A stretch of DNA of 38,602 bases from Candidatus Aeolococcus gillhamiae (GCA_003244045.1 QHBU01000093.1:1-38602), one strand, 5' to 3'; positions 22,829 to 31,715 are shown, numbered from the stretch's first letter. Made by a program: numbers and translations. Notes: generated from the letters alone by a model not told the origin.

Positions 22829-24085
22829 CTACTCGACGCGCGAGAAGGCCAGGCAGGCGTTGTGGCCGCCGAACCCGAACGAGGTGCTGATGGCCAGGTC
22901 GATGCGCTGGTCGCGGCCCACGTTGGGCACGTAGTCGAGGTCGCACTCGGGGTCGGGCTCGTCGAGGTTGATGGTGGGCGGCACGTACTGGTCGCGGATG
23001 GCCATCACTGAGATGATCGCCTCGATGGCACCGGCGGCGCCGAGCAGGTGGCCGTGCATCGACTTGGTCGAGGACATCGGTACCGTCGACGCGGCCTCGC
23101 CGAGCGCGGCCTTGATGGCCTTGGTCTCGGCGGAGTCGTTGAGCTGGGTCCCGGTGCCGTGCGCGTTGATGTAGCCGATATCCGCCGGGTGCGCATGGGC
23201 GCGCTCGAGGGCCTTGAGCACGCAGCGGCGCGCGCCGTCCCCGTTGGGTTCGGGCGCGGTGATGTGCGAGGCGTCGGCGGTGGCGCCGTACCCGCTGAGC
23301 TCAGCGTAGATGTGCGCGCCGCGGCGGCGCGCCGCCTCCATCTCCTCGAGCACGACGATGGCCGCGCCCTCTCCCATCACGAAGCCGTCGCGGTCACGGT
23401 CGAAGGGACGCGAGGCGCGCTCGGGCTCGTCGTTGCGGGTCGAGAGCGCCTGCATGGCGTTAAACGATCCGACGCCGAGCGCGCAGACCGACGCTTCGGT
23501 GCCGCCGGCGATCACCGCGGTCGCGTCGCCGCGGCGAATCCATTCGGCGGCCTCGCCGATGGCGTGGGCAGCGGACGCGCAGGCGCTCACCACCGCGAAG
23601 TTGGGGCCCTTGGCGCCGTGCTCGATGGCGATGACGCCGGCGGGCATGTCGGCGATCATCGACGGGACGGTGAAGGGCGACACTCGCCGCACTCCCTGCT
23701 GATGCAGAGCGAGCGTGGCGCGCTCGAGAATCTCGAGGCCACCGACGCCGGACGCCACCAGCACGCCGGCGTCCTCACCGACGGCCGCGATGTCCAGCCC
23801 GGAGTCGGTCACCGCCTCGCGGGCGGCGACCAGGGCGAGCTGCATGCAGCGGCTGCTGCGCCGCGCCTCCTTGACGCCAAGAGCGGCGGCTGCGTCGAAT
23901 CCCTTGACCTCCGCGGCGATACGCGTGGGCAGCGCGGACGCATCGAACTGGGTGATCGCCGCCACCCCACTCGTGCCGGACCGGCACGCCTGCCAGGTGG
24001 ACTGCACGTCATTGCCGAGCGGGCTGATCGTGCCCATCCCGGTGATGACGATGCGGGGCCGGCCGTTGCCGTTGGCGTTGCTCAT
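22829..24085 (-). CDS. fabF: 3-oxoacyl-ACP synthase II (FabF)
   Basis: A 418-aa beta-ketoacyl-ACP synthase of fatty-acid elongation. The Cys-His-His triad is visible: Cys169 in FAVVSACASAAHA, the His in INAHGTGTQLND, and the His in KSMHGHLLGAAGA. RIVITGMGTISPLG is the usual N-terminus and SFGFGGHNACLAF the C-terminal signature. ATG 24085 has AGGAGAGG immediately upstream and overlaps the FabI stop by 4 nt, so condensation and enoyl reduction enzymes are made from one message. An actinobacterial KasA-like role (meromycolate) is possible but nothing specific shows it. Confidence 0.95.
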   Translation of the reverse strand: MSNANGNGRPRIVITGMGTISPLGNDVQSTWQACRSGTSGVAAITQFDASALPTRIAAEVKGFDAAAALGVKEARRSSRCMQLALVAAREAVTDSGLDIAAVGEDAGVLVASGVGGLEILERATLALHQQGVRRVSPFTVPSMIADMPAGVIAIEHGAKGPNFAVVSACASAAHAIGEAAEWIRRGDATAVIAGGTEASVCALGVGSFNAMQALSTRNDEPERASRPFDRDRDGFVMGEGAAIVVLEEMEAARRRGAHIYAELSGYGATADASHITAPEPNGDGARRCVLKALERAHAHPADIGYINAHGTGTQLNDSAETKAIKAALGEAASTVPMSSTKSMHGHLLGAAGAIEAIISVMAIRDQYVPPTINLDEPDPECDLDYVPNVGRDQRIDLAISTSFGFGGHNACLAFSRVE

Positions 24086-24927
24086 TCCTCTCCTGGCTGT
24101 TCTGGCGACGTGAGCAGGGGCGCGCCCTGCGAGTGATAACCGCCGTCGACGTGGATCACCTCGCCGCTGATGGCGCGGGCCATGTCGCTGAGCAGGAACA
24201 CTGCGGTGTCCGCGACCGGACCGGCGTCGGTTGCGTCCCATCCTAGCGGGGCCTGCCCGGACCACGCGTCCTTGAGTGTTCGAAAGCCGGGGATGGACTT
24301 GGCGGCGATGGTCTCCAGGGGTCCGGCGCTGATGGTGTTGACCCTCACGTGGCGGGGCCCGAGGTCACGGGCGAGGTAGCGTCCGATCGCCTCGAGCGCG
24401 GCCTTGGCCGGGCCCATCCAGTCGTACAGGGGCCAGGCCAGGGTGCCGTCGAAGGTCAGCGCCACCAGCGCGCCGCCGGTTGAGGGCATGAGTGGCACCA
24501 ACTCGGCGGCCAGCGTCTTCAGAGAGAAGCTGCTCACCTGCATGGCGGTCGCCACCGATGACCACGGTGTCTCCATGAAGTGGCCCCCGAGGCAGTCCTC
24601 GGGTGCGAAGCCGATGGCGTGGACCACGCCGTCGATCGAGCCCCAGCGCTCGCGCACCGCCGCGGCAACGCCGTGCACCTGGTCGACGTCGACGACGTCC
24701 ATCTCGAGAACGTCGGGATGCGGCTCCAGCCGCTTGGCGCTGCGCTCGGTGAGGCTCATGGCGCGACCGAATGAGGTGAGCACGATGTCGGCGCCGTGCT
24801 GCTGGCAGGCGTCCGCGATGGAGTAGGCGATGCTCTTGGGGGTCAGCACCCCGGTGATGAGGATGCGCTTGCCGGCCAGGACGCCCGAGGCGCGCGCGGA
24901 CACGGCGTCGCTGTTGTTGGTGACCAT
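24082..24927 (-). CDS. fabI: Enoyl-ACP reductase (FabI/InhA-type)
   Basis: A 281-aa enoyl-[ACP] reductase of the SDR superfamily. The N-terminal glycine loop is in RILITGVLTPKSIAYSIAD, the FabI-type 'xxKSIAxxI' site, followed by VLTSFGRAM and HAIGFAPEDCLGG. The catalytic pair is Tyr168 and Lys175 in YDWMGPAK (Y-x6-K). Phe-Asp and WPLYDWMG are closer to mycobacterial InhA than to E. coli FabI. It reduces the double bond in the last step of each elongation cycle, using NADH. ATG 24927 has GAAGGGAAGG directly before it. The stop overlaps fabF, so the pair is coupled. Confidence 0.93.
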   Translation of the reverse strand: MVTNNSDAVSARASGVLAGKRILITGVLTPKSIAYSIADACQQHGADIVLTSFGRAMSLTERSAKRLEPHPDVLEMDVVDVDQVHGVAAAVRERWGSIDGVVHAIGFAPEDCLGGHFMETPWSSVATAMQVSSFSLKTLAAELVPLMPSTGGALVALTFDGTLAWPLYDWMGPAKAALEAIGRYLARDLGPRHVRVNTISAGPLETIAAKSIPGFRTLKDAWSGQAPLGWDATDAGPVADTAVFLLSDMARAISGEVIHVDGGYHSQGAPLLTSPEQPGEE

Positions 24928-24961
24928 CCTTCCCTTCAGAGTCCGGCGCTGTGCTGCGCGG

Positions 24962-25744
24962 TTACGCCGCCCGCGTGATCGACAGCATGCGCTCGTGCCA
25001 CGCAGGCGCGCCCGCCAGGATGTCACCGGTGCGGAAGACGGCGGCCTCGTCGCCACCCCAGTCGCTCACCACCCCGCCGGCCTCGCGCACCAGAAGGCTG
25101 CCGGCGGCGATGTCCCACAGCGCCAGGTTGAGCTCGAAGAACCCGCACCACACCCCGGAGGCGGTGTAGGCGAGATCGAGGCTGGCGGCACCGGCCCGGC
25201 GGAGGTCCTCGAAACGCTCCATCGCCGCAGTGAGGACCGGGAGGTAGCGAGGCCGGTTGTCGGGGCGGCGGAAGGGGAAACCGGTGGCCACCACGCCGGT
25301 GCCGGTCGAGCGGCGGATGTCGAGCCTGCGGCCGGCGGCGTCGTAGGCGCCCTCGCCGGCAAGCGCCGACCAGTGGCCGCCGGTCAGCGGCGCGGTGACC
25401 ACGCCGACACGCGGCACGCCGCCCTCCACCAGGGCGATCGACACCCCCACCTCGGGGTACCCGCGCAGGAAGTTGGTTGTGCCGTCGAGCGGATCAATCA
25501 CCCACATGCGCTCAGTCACCTCGCCGCCCCGCTCCTCGGCGAGCACGTCGATGGAGGGCTCTGCCTCGTGGAGCACGGCGATGGCGGCAGCCTCGGCGGC
25601 GCGGTCGACCACGGTGACGTAGTCGCCGGCCCCCTTGAGCTGCGCTTGGAGCGGAGCCGCGTCCCGGCGCGACGCCCGGATCACGTCGCCGGCCGCCTGG
25701 GCAGCGGCGAGCGCCAGCGTGCCGAGTTCGCGTTGCGAGCGCAT
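24962..25744 (-). CDS. Inositol-monophosphatase-family phosphatase
   Basis: A 260-aa Li-sensitive-type phosphatase. Metal-binding motifs: Glu70-Glu71 in VLAEERG, Asp84, Asp87 in WVIDPLDGTTNF, and the late WDIAAGSLLVREAGG with its Asp. Substrates of the family are myo-inositol 1-phosphate, fructose-1,6-bisphosphate, histidinol phosphate or PAP; here it cannot be pinned down. The ATG at 25744 has no Shine-Dalgarno but TAGGCT lies 6 nt upstream, so it probably begins a leaderless message. It is 34 nt before the FabI start, so it heads the operon IMPase-FabI-FabF-BrkB. Confidence 0.9.
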   Translation of the reverse strand: MRSQRELGTLALAAAQAAGDVIRASRRDAAPLQAQLKGAGDYVTVVDRAAEAAAIAVLHEAEPSIDVLAEERGGEVTERMWVIDPLDGTTNFLRGYPEVGVSIALVEGGVPRVGVVTAPLTGGHWSALAGEGAYDAAGRRLDIRRSTGTGVVATGFPFRRPDNRPRYLPVLTAAMERFEDLRRAGAASLDLAYTASGVWCGFFELNLALWDIAAGSLLVREAGGVVSDWGGDEAAVFRTGDILAGAPAWHERMLSITRAA

Positions 25745-25756
25745 GAGTTCAGCCTA
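25745..25756 (-). promoter_or_regulatory. Predicted leaderless promoter of the IMPase-FabI-FabF operon
   Basis: On the minus strand TAGGCT (25756-25751) is followed by GAACTC and the ATG of the IMPase gene, the N6 spacing seen at other starts in this window. No -35 consensus is seen. Confidence 0.5.
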
Positions 25757-25821
25757 TCGAGTCCGAACCACCCCCCGATCGCGATGTGAGAAACCTCGTC
25801 ACACGGGCAGCGCAACTCACT

Positions 25822-25859
25822 CATATGCCTTGACACGCATATGCCTACTTCGATATATT
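25822..25859 (+). promoter_or_regulatory. Promoter with repeated CATATGCCT sites for the second ArsR gene
   Basis: TTGACA (25830-25835), an 18-bp spacer and TATATT (25854-25859) form a near-consensus promoter. CATATGCCT occurs twice, at 25822-25830 and 25838-25846, on either side of the -35; the CATATG core of each is a palindrome (GCATATGC at the second). The ATG is only 9 nt after the -10, so the leader is extremely short. The repeats are likely the ArsR operator. Confidence 0.6.
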
Positions 25860-25868
25860 CACGCCGCT

Positions 25869-26216
25869 ATGAACGCCACCCTCATCGCGCTGGCCCAGCC
25901 CAACCGCCTCCAGATCGTCGAGCTGTTGCTCAGCGGCCCCCGCCCGGTGGCCGAGATCGTCGAGCGGCTCAAGCTGCGCCAGCCCCAGGTCTCCAAGCAC
26001 CTGCGCTTCCTCCACGACGCCGGGGTCGTCGACGTGCGGCGGCTGGCGCAGCAGCGCATCTACAGCCTCAAGCCGCAGGCGTTCCGAGAGCTGGACGCGT
26101 GGCTCGAGTCCTATCGCCGGCTCTGGGAAGAGCGCTTGGATCGCTTTGACGAGGTCCTCCAGGACCTCAAGGAACAGGACGTCAACAAGGAGAATGACCA
26201 TGCCCTCGACCGCTGA
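25869..26216 (+). CDS. ArsR-family transcriptional regulator (second copy)
   Basis: A 115-aa winged-helix repressor. TLIALAQPNRLQIVELLLSG and AEIVERLKLRQPQVSKHLRFLHDAGVV form the HTH with the recognition helix QPQVSKHLRFLHDAG, and RIYSLKPQAFRELDAWL the wing and dimer helix. There is no cysteine metal site. The C-terminal stretch (EERLDRFDEVLQDLKE) is the same type as in the first ArsR gene. The gene overlaps the AHSA1 gene downstream by 17 nt. It is probably autoregulated through the CATATGCCT repeats. Confidence 0.92.
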   Translation: MNATLIALAQPNRLQIVELLLSGPRPVAEIVERLKLRQPQVSKHLRFLHDAGVVDVRRLAQQRIYSLKPQAFRELDAWLESYRRLWEERLDRFDEVLQDLKEQDVNKENDHALDR

Positions 26217-26700
26217 CACGACCCTCGTGCTGACCATGCCCTTGGACCTCGAGGTCGTCGGAACGCGCGTGTTCGACGCGCCGCGCGAGCTCGTGTTTCG
26301 CGCCTACAACGACCCGGCCCTGGTCCCGCGCTGGTGGGGCCCCCGCTCGGAGACGCTTGTCGTGGAGGAGATGGACGTGCGCATGGGCGGAGGCTGGCGG
26401 TACCGCATGAAGGACGCCACCGGCAACGAGTTCGCGTTCTTCGGCGAGTACCGCGAGATCGTGCCGCCGTCACGGATCGCCCGGACCTTCAACTACGAGC
26501 CGATCGGCCCCGGGCACGAAACGCTGGAGACGGTGGAGCTCGAGGAGCTCGACGATGGCCGGACCAGGATGATCAGCACACAGCGCTTCCTCACCGTCGA
26601 AGACCGCGACGGGATGATTCAGTCGGGCATGGAGAGCGGCTACAGCGAGAGCCTGCAGCGGCTCGACGAGCTGCTCGAGGAGCTCAAGGCGGCCGGCTGA
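26200..26700 (+). CDS. AHSA1/SRPBCC-domain protein
   Basis: A 166-aa START/SRPBCC-fold protein (activator of Hsp90 ATPase 1-like). The canonical features are in order: FDAPRELVFRAYNDPALVPR, WWGPR, EEMDVRMGGGWRYRM, FFGEYREIVPPSRI and the C-terminal helix ESGYSESLQRLDELLEEL. The second ATG, 26200, is preferred to 26194 because AAGGAG (26187-26192) lies 7 nt upstream of it and only 1 nt from the first. The fold binds hydrophobic ligands; the partner ArsR gene usually controls it. It is the intact counterpart of the truncated gene at 8047-8214. Confidence 0.92.
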   Translation: MPSTADTTLVLTMPLDLEVVGTRVFDAPRELVFRAYNDPALVPRWWGPRSETLVVEEMDVRMGGGWRYRMKDATGNEFAFFGEYREIVPPSRIARTFNYEPIGPGHETLETVELEELDDGRTRMISTQRFLTVEDRDGMIQSGMESGYSESLQRLDELLEELKAAG

Positions 26701-26716
26701 CGCAGCGGTCTTCCCG

Positions 26717-26722
26717 TACAGT
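26717..26722 (+). promoter_or_regulatory. Predicted -10 box of the GNAT gene (leaderless)
   Basis: TACAGT, then CCCGCC and the GTG start at 26729, the same N6 arrangement as for the aminopeptidase gene. The gene is 28 nt from the AHSA1 stop and could have its own promoter here. Confidence 0.5.
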
Positions 26723-26728
26723 CCCGCC

Positions 26729-27532
26729 GTGCTGCAGCTCGCGTCGCTCGGTTACCAGACCGACCTGGCGCTGCTGCGGCTCGGCGGGACACTGGTGGAG
26801 GACCACGGCGACCACCTGGTCGTCAGCAGCCCCGACATCCCGACGTACTGGTGGGGCAATTTCCTTCTCCTGGCGGAGGTACCCGACCCGCCGGCGTCGC
26901 AGCGATGGCTAGACCGCTTCGCCGCAGCCTTTCCCCTGGCGAAACATGTCGCGATGGGCTTCGACGGCACGACCGGTACCCTCGCCGACCTGGCGTGGTT
27001 CACCGAAAAGGGCTTCGACGCGGAAGCGCTGACCGTCATGACAGCCGCCGCGGTGCGCACGCCCGCGCACATCAACCGCGACGCCGTCTATCGCGGCCTG
27101 CGCTCGGACGACGACTGGGCCCGGGGCGTAGAGCTGCAGATACGCTGTGGCAGAGAGAACATCGAGTCAGTGGCAGCGCGCACCTTTGCGACGGAGAAGG
27201 CGCGCATCAATCGCGGGCTCGTGGAGGCCGGCCACGGGCGCTGGTTCGGGGCATTCGTTGGCGACCGGCTCGCTGCGCAAATGGGACTGCTCGCCGCCGG
27301 CCCCGGCCTCGCGCGCTTCCAGTCCGTCCAGACCGATCCCGACTTTCGCCGCCGCGGCCTCGCCGGCACGCTGGTCCGCCACGTCAGTCGGTACGGCTTC
27401 GACGAGCTCGGGGCACGCACGCTCGTGATGGTCGCCGACCCCGACTACTTCGCGATCGACCTCTACCGAAACGTCGGCTTTGAACCGACCGAGACACAGC
27501 TGCTTGTGGAGCGCAAGCCGCCGGACGACTGA
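26729..27532 (+). CDS. GNAT-family N-acetyltransferase
   Basis: A 267-aa protein with a GNAT fold in the C-terminal half. Motif A is visible in ARFQSVQTDPDFRRRGLAGTLV, where RRRGLAG contacts the acetyl-CoA pyrophosphate, followed by DLYRNVGFEPTE (motif B). The N-terminal ~125 residues (QTDLALLRLGGTLVEDHGDH, PTYWWGNFLLL) form a second, degenerate GNAT-like domain, as in several actinobacterial proteins. The acetylated substrate is unknown. The GTG start is preceded by TACAGT without Shine-Dalgarno. It converges with the GGDEF/EAL gene, 12 nt between the stops. Confidence 0.88.
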   Translation: MLQLASLGYQTDLALLRLGGTLVEDHGDHLVVSSPDIPTYWWGNFLLLAEVPDPPASQRWLDRFAAAFPLAKHVAMGFDGTTGTLADLAWFTEKGFDAEALTVMTAAAVRTPAHINRDAVYRGLRSDDDWARGVELQIRCGRENIESVAARTFATEKARINRGLVEAGHGRWFGAFVGDRLAAQMGLLAAGPGLARFQSVQTDPDFRRRGLAGTLVRHVSRYGFDELGARTLVMVADPDYFAIDLYRNVGFEPTETQLLVERKPPDD

Positions 27533-27544
27533 CGCCGCCGCTCT

Positions 27545-30214
27545 CTACAGCGCCTGCTTGTGCAGCTGGATGATCGACGCGACCGGAGGCGGCGTCGGCA
27601 GCGCAAGCAGCGCGAGGTCGACGCCGCCCGCGGCGAGCAGTCGCTCCACCGCCTCGCCCTTGATGGGATGCGAGAGGTGATAGCCCTGGCCGAGATGGCA
27701 GCCGAGGTGGCGCAGGGCGATGAGCTGCTCGGTGGTTTCGATGCCCTCGGCGATCATGGTGAGACGGAGCGCGTTGCCGATACCGATGATGGCCCGCGCG
27801 AAGTCGCCCTCGTCCTCGGTGTTGTGGAGGTCGTCGACGAACGGCTTGGCGATCTTGAGGATGTCGACCGGGAGGCGGCGCAGGTAGCTGAGCGATGAGT
27901 AGCCGGTGCCGAAGTCGTCGATGGCGATGCGGATGCCGGTGCGCTTGAGGGCCTCGAGCTTGTCGATGCTGGCACCGGAGTTGGCGTCGTCGAGCACCAT
28001 GCTCTCGGTGAGCTCCAGCACCAGCGAGCTGGGCAGCAGCCCGGTGTCGGCGACGACGTCGAGCACCTCGTCGACGAAGCCTGGCTGCTGCAGCTGCCGC
28101 GGGGAGATGTTGACGCTGACCCAGAGCGGCTCCGACGACGGGTAGCTCTCCTGCCATTGCCGGGTCTCGATGCACGCCTTGCGCAGCACGCGGGTCCCGA
28201 GCGCGAGGATGACGCCCGTCTCCTCGGCGGTGCTGATGAAGTCGTCGGGCGCGACCATGCCGCGGGTGGGATGCCGCCAGCGCACCAGCGCCTCGGTGGC
28301 CACCAGGCGCCCGTCGGCCATGTCGAAGATCGGCTGGTAGTGCACACCGAACTCGTCCGCGGAGATGGCCCGCTCGAGGTCGGCGCGAAGCCGGTGCCGG
28401 GCCACGATCTCCGCCTCCATACCCGAGATGAAGAGCACGTGGCGGGACTTGCCGGCGCTCTTGGCGGCGTACATGGCGACGTCGGCGTGGCGCATCAGGC
28501 GGCTGGCGCTGTCGGTGGCGTCGTCCGACACCGCCACACCGATCGATGCGTGCACGGTGACCGACTGGCCGGCGAGCGCAAACGGTTCGACGAGCGCCGT
28601 GAAGATGCGCTCCGCAACCAGCTCAGCCTCATTCGGTGTGTCGATGTCCTCGATGAGCACTGCGAACTCGTCGCCGCCCAGCCGCGCAGCGGTGTCGGGG
28701 CGGCGCAGCGAGTTGCGCAGACGCTCGGCGACACCCATGAGCAGCTGGTCGCCGGCGGAGTGACCGAGCGTGTCGTTGACCGCCTTGAAATCGTCGAGGT
28801 CGATGAACAGCACCGCCACCGGCTTGCCGGTGCGGCTGCGACGCAGCAACGCGTGGTCGATGCGATCGCTGAACAGCGAGCGGTTGGCGAGGTCGGTGAG
28901 CGAGTCGTGGAAAGCCTGGTGGGAGAGCTGCTCCTGCAGGTCGGACAGACGCGCAATCGACTGCTCGAGGTGGCCGTTCTCCAACGTCGAGCTGGTCTGG
29001 ATGGCGAGCGACTGGAAGAGGTGGAGGTCGCGCTGGTCGAAGCTGCGCGCGGTGACGTGGCTGCCCACCATGAGGCTGCCGATCAGCCGCGAGCGGCCGC
29101 GCAGCAACGACACCATGGCGTGGTCGATGTGTCGCCGGCTGAGCACGTCGCGCGAGCTCGGCGACGCGCTGATGCGGTCGATGATGACGCCGTCCGAGTC
29201 GGCTTCGAGGATGTCGTCGAGGTCGTTGAGGTCGATGGGCACCATCACCTCCGTGCCGCTGGGGTCGCCGGCGCGCACAGTGGTGCGGTACGCCTTCTCT
29301 CCCGGTGACGACGGGTAGATGGTGAGCTGCGCGATCTGCGCCTCGAACATCTCGCGCGCCCGGCCGAGCAACCCGACGATGGCCGCCTCGAGCTCGTTCG
29401 AGTGACTGAGCGCCTCGTCGGAGCCGCGCAGGAACTCCGCGACGCGGCGCTCACGACGCTCCGTCAGCAGGAGGCGGTAGCCACCGAGCAGAACCACGCC
29501 GAAGACGGCGACGATCGCCATCCCCTTGGGATCGGAGAGCAGCATCTCGGCGGCGATCAGCCCGTACATGCAGGCGACGGCGGTGGCGGCGAACGACAGC
29601 GCGATGTTCTCCAGGGCGAGGTCGCCGGGGACGGTGCCGTCGTTGAGGCCGATGGTGAACAGGCTGGTGAGACTGCTCAGCACGAGCACCAGGCCGGCGC
29701 AGAGCACCGCGCTGTATGCGCTGGTGGGGAGCTGGTCGGTCCCGATCACGCCCGCGGTCGCGTTGAACGACAGGGCTGCAAGGGCGGAGAAGAAGGAGAA
29801 CTGCGCGATGTTGAAGGTGGTGTCCGGGTGGCGCAGGTCGCCTCGACTTATCGCCGCGGCAACAGCGCCAACCAGGAAGCCCACGATGATCGCCCCGCCC
29901 GGTGCAAAGAACAGACCGAGCACCAGCGGCGCGGCGGACATCCCCACCGGGCGTGTCCCGCGGCGCAGCGCGACGGCGATCGGCCAACGCTCGGTGATGA
30001 AGAAGAGCGCCGCCAGGCCCCAGACCGGCAGCGTGTACGTCCGCGACGCCGCCGGCAGCGTCAGCAGCATCTTGATCCACAGCGCCAGCGCCGGCACCAT
30101 GAGCACGGTCGCGAAGAGTCGCAGCCGCACCGTTGGACCGAAGAGCGGGCCGTCCGACAGCGAGCCTTCGGGGGGCGCGGACGGGACGGACGCGACTTGT
30201 GTCACGAGGCTCAC
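27545..30214 (-). CDS. Membrane-bound GAF-GGDEF-EAL protein (cyclic-di-GMP enzyme)
   Basis: An 889-aa protein. Residues about 30-255 hold six to eight helices, then a GAF-like sensor domain (about 260-420), GGDEF (about 430-590) and EAL (about 610-860). The GGDEF active site is intact (ARLGGDEFAVL). The EAL domain keeps the residues for phosphodiesterase activity: EAL in VATEALVRWRHP, NISPRQL, ELTES, DDFGTGYSSL, AEGIET and LGQGYHLS; the KIDR motif is changed to KIAKPF. It may make or degrade c-di-GMP in response to a membrane or cytosolic signal. GTG 30214 with AAAGGAG upstream is the start. It is divergent from the DUF72 gene. Confidence 0.95.
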   Translation of the reverse strand: MSLVTQVASVPSAPPEGSLSDGPLFGPTVRLRLFATVLMVPALALWIKMLLTLPAASRTYTLPVWGLAALFFITERWPIAVALRRGTRPVGMSAAPLVLGLFFAPGGAIIVGFLVGAVAAAISRGDLRHPDTTFNIAQFSFFSALAALSFNATAGVIGTDQLPTSAYSAVLCAGLVLVLSSLTSLFTIGLNDGTVPGDLALENIALSFAATAVACMYGLIAAEMLLSDPKGMAIVAVFGVVLLGGYRLLLTERRERRVAEFLRGSDEALSHSNELEAAIVGLLGRAREMFEAQIAQLTIYPSSPGEKAYRTTVRAGDPSGTEVMVPIDLNDLDDILEADSDGVIIDRISASPSSRDVLSRRHIDHAMVSLLRGRSRLIGSLMVGSHVTARSFDQRDLHLFQSLAIQTSSTLENGHLEQSIARLSDLQEQLSHQAFHDSLTDLANRSLFSDRIDHALLRRSRTGKPVAVLFIDLDDFKAVNDTLGHSAGDQLLMGVAERLRNSLRRPDTAARLGGDEFAVLIEDIDTPNEAELVAERIFTALVEPFALAGQSVTVHASIGVAVSDDATDSASRLMRHADVAMYAAKSAGKSRHVLFISGMEAEIVARHRLRADLERAISADEFGVHYQPIFDMADGRLVATEALVRWRHPTRGMVAPDDFISTAEETGVILALGTRVLRKACIETRQWQESYPSSEPLWVSVNISPRQLQQPGFVDEVLDVVADTGLLPSSLVLELTESMVLDDANSGASIDKLEALKRTGIRIAIDDFGTGYSSLSYLRRLPVDILKIAKPFVDDLHNTEDEGDFARAIIGIGNALRLTMIAEGIETTEQLIALRHLGCHLGQGYHLSHPIKGEAVERLLAAGGVDLALLALPTPPPVASIIQLHKQAL

Positions 30215-30333
30215 TGAACTCCTTTGGCAGCCGGTTCTCGGCCATTCTCCGCAGCGCTTCCGGCAGCCCCGTCACAGCGTGGTTACTGTTTGACGATTCA
30301 GGGGCGACGGTGCCTCTCACACCCGGAGGGAAC

Positions 30334-31308
30334 ATGGCTGCGGAGATCCGTGTCGGAACCTGCAACTGGGCCGACCACAAGGAGTTCTACCCGCCAGAGC
30401 TGGAGCGCGGACGCCGTCAGCGCGAGAAGCTCGAGTACTACGCGCGCTTCTTCCCGATGGTGGAGATCGACACCAGCTTCTATGGCCTCCCCAAGCCCGA
30501 GGTCGTCGACAGCTGGATCGGGCGCACGCCGGCCGGTTTCCGGTTCAACATCAAGGCGTTTCGCAGCCTCACCCGCCACGAGCGCGAGAACGGCCGGCCG
30601 CGGCCACCCACCGACGAGGAGGTCCGCGATTTCCTGGCCGCGTTGTCACCGCTGCGCGACAGCGGAAGGCTCGGTGCCGTCCACTACCAGTTCCCACCCT
30701 GGTTCACCAACCGTCCCGACGCACGCGACGTTCTGCTGGAGACGCGCGAGCGCCATCCCGACGACATCGTCGCTGTGGAGTTCCGTCATCGCAGCTGGTT
30801 TGACAACGACGCGTGGCCGGCGACGGAGGACCTGCTCCGCGAGCTCGACTGCGTGTACGTCGGTGTCGACGCGCCGCAGCTGGGCAGCGGCACCGCGCCG
30901 CCGATCCTCGCGATCACCTCGCCCAAGCTGTGCATCGCACGCTTTCACGGACGCAATCGCACGACGTGGTACCGGCCCGACGGTCCCACCAGCGACTACC
31001 GCTTCAACTACCTGTACTCGCCTCGCGAGCTCGAGGAATGGGTCCCAGCGATCCGTGAGGCGGCCGACCGCGGCACACCCGTGCACGTGCTGCTCAACAA
31101 CAACCGCAGCAACTACGCGGTGGTCAACGCCTTCGACTTCGCCGCTCTGCTCGATGTGCCCCTACCCCGGCCTCCACAGCCGATCCTCGAGCGGATCGTG
31201 GAACGGGACGGCTCGGTGCCCGCCTGGGTGGCCGAGGCGCCCCCGCCGACGGAGCCGGCGGCCGCCGACCCCAGCTCGGGGCAGGCCAGCCTCGATATCG
31301 ACGGCTGA
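30334..31308 (+). CDS. DUF72-family protein (TIM-barrel, YecE-like)
   Basis: A 324-aa soluble protein. EIRVGTCNWADHKEFYPPEL at the N-terminus, FFPMVEIDTSFYGLPKPEVV, FRFNIKAFRSLTRH, LGAVHYQFPPWF, AVEFRHRSWF and VLLNNNRSNYAVVNA near the C-terminus are the standard DUF72 motifs. The family adopts a TIM barrel; its biochemical role is not established. ATG 30334 has GGAGGG just upstream. The C-terminal ~40 residues are Pro/Ala-rich and probably disordered. Confidence 0.92.
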   Translation: MAAEIRVGTCNWADHKEFYPPELERGRRQREKLEYYARFFPMVEIDTSFYGLPKPEVVDSWIGRTPAGFRFNIKAFRSLTRHERENGRPRPPTDEEVRDFLAALSPLRDSGRLGAVHYQFPPWFTNRPDARDVLLETRERHPDDIVAVEFRHRSWFDNDAWPATEDLLRELDCVYVGVDAPQLGSGTAPPILAITSPKLCIARFHGRNRTTWYRPDGPTSDYRFNYLYSPRELEEWVPAIREAADRGTPVHVLLNNNRSNYAVVNAFDFAALLDVPLPRPPQPILERIVERDGSVPAWVAEAPPPTEPAAADPSSGQASLDIDG

Positions 31309-31460
31309 GCTGGCCGCCCCTTCCGTCGCGGGGCGATTTGCGCCACAATTGGCGCCGACCGCTGGTGTCTTCCGCAGCCGGTTCGCTGTATGAGCAGGCG
31401 ATCGCCTTCGCCCGCCGTCCACCGGCTCGCACTCGGCTCAATCGCAGGAGGGTTCTCGCA

Positions 31461-31715
31461 ATGGCAATGGCGTCCCCCCGACGCAATGACGGCGCGCGCC
31501 GTCCTGCGCCCAGCGGCATGGTCCTGCGCAACGACAACAACACCCACGAGGTCGAGGTGGCCAAGGCCCTCAACCAGTGGGCGGTGACGGTCACCGCCCT
31601 GGCTGACAACCGGCTCATCTGCCAGGACTTCTTCGCCCGTCGTTGGGAGGCGGTGGCTCGCGCCGAGGACTTCGTGCGCCTGCTCAACCGCACCGAGCCC
31701 CCGCCAGGCTGGTGA
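31461..31715 (+). CDS. Small conserved-looking protein of unknown function (84 aa)
   Basis: ATG 31461 has AGGAGGG with 8 nt spacing. The product begins with a basic, disordered stretch and continues with THEVEVAKALNQWAVTVTAL and LICQDFFARRWEAVARAEDF, which look like two amphipathic helices with one cysteine. I recognise no family. Its stop overlaps the GTG of the membrane protein gene (GTGA), so the two are coupled. Codon use is like the neighbours. Confidence 0.65.
   Translation: MAMASPRRNDGARRPAPSGMVLRNDNNTHEVEVAKALNQWAVTVTALADNRLICQDFFARRWEAVARAEDFVRLLNRTEPPPGW

Noticed and set aside
31340-31355. GCGCC-N6-GGCGC behind the DUF72 gene as a terminator
   Set aside because: A five-pair stem in GC-rich DNA, expected by chance; no T-tract.
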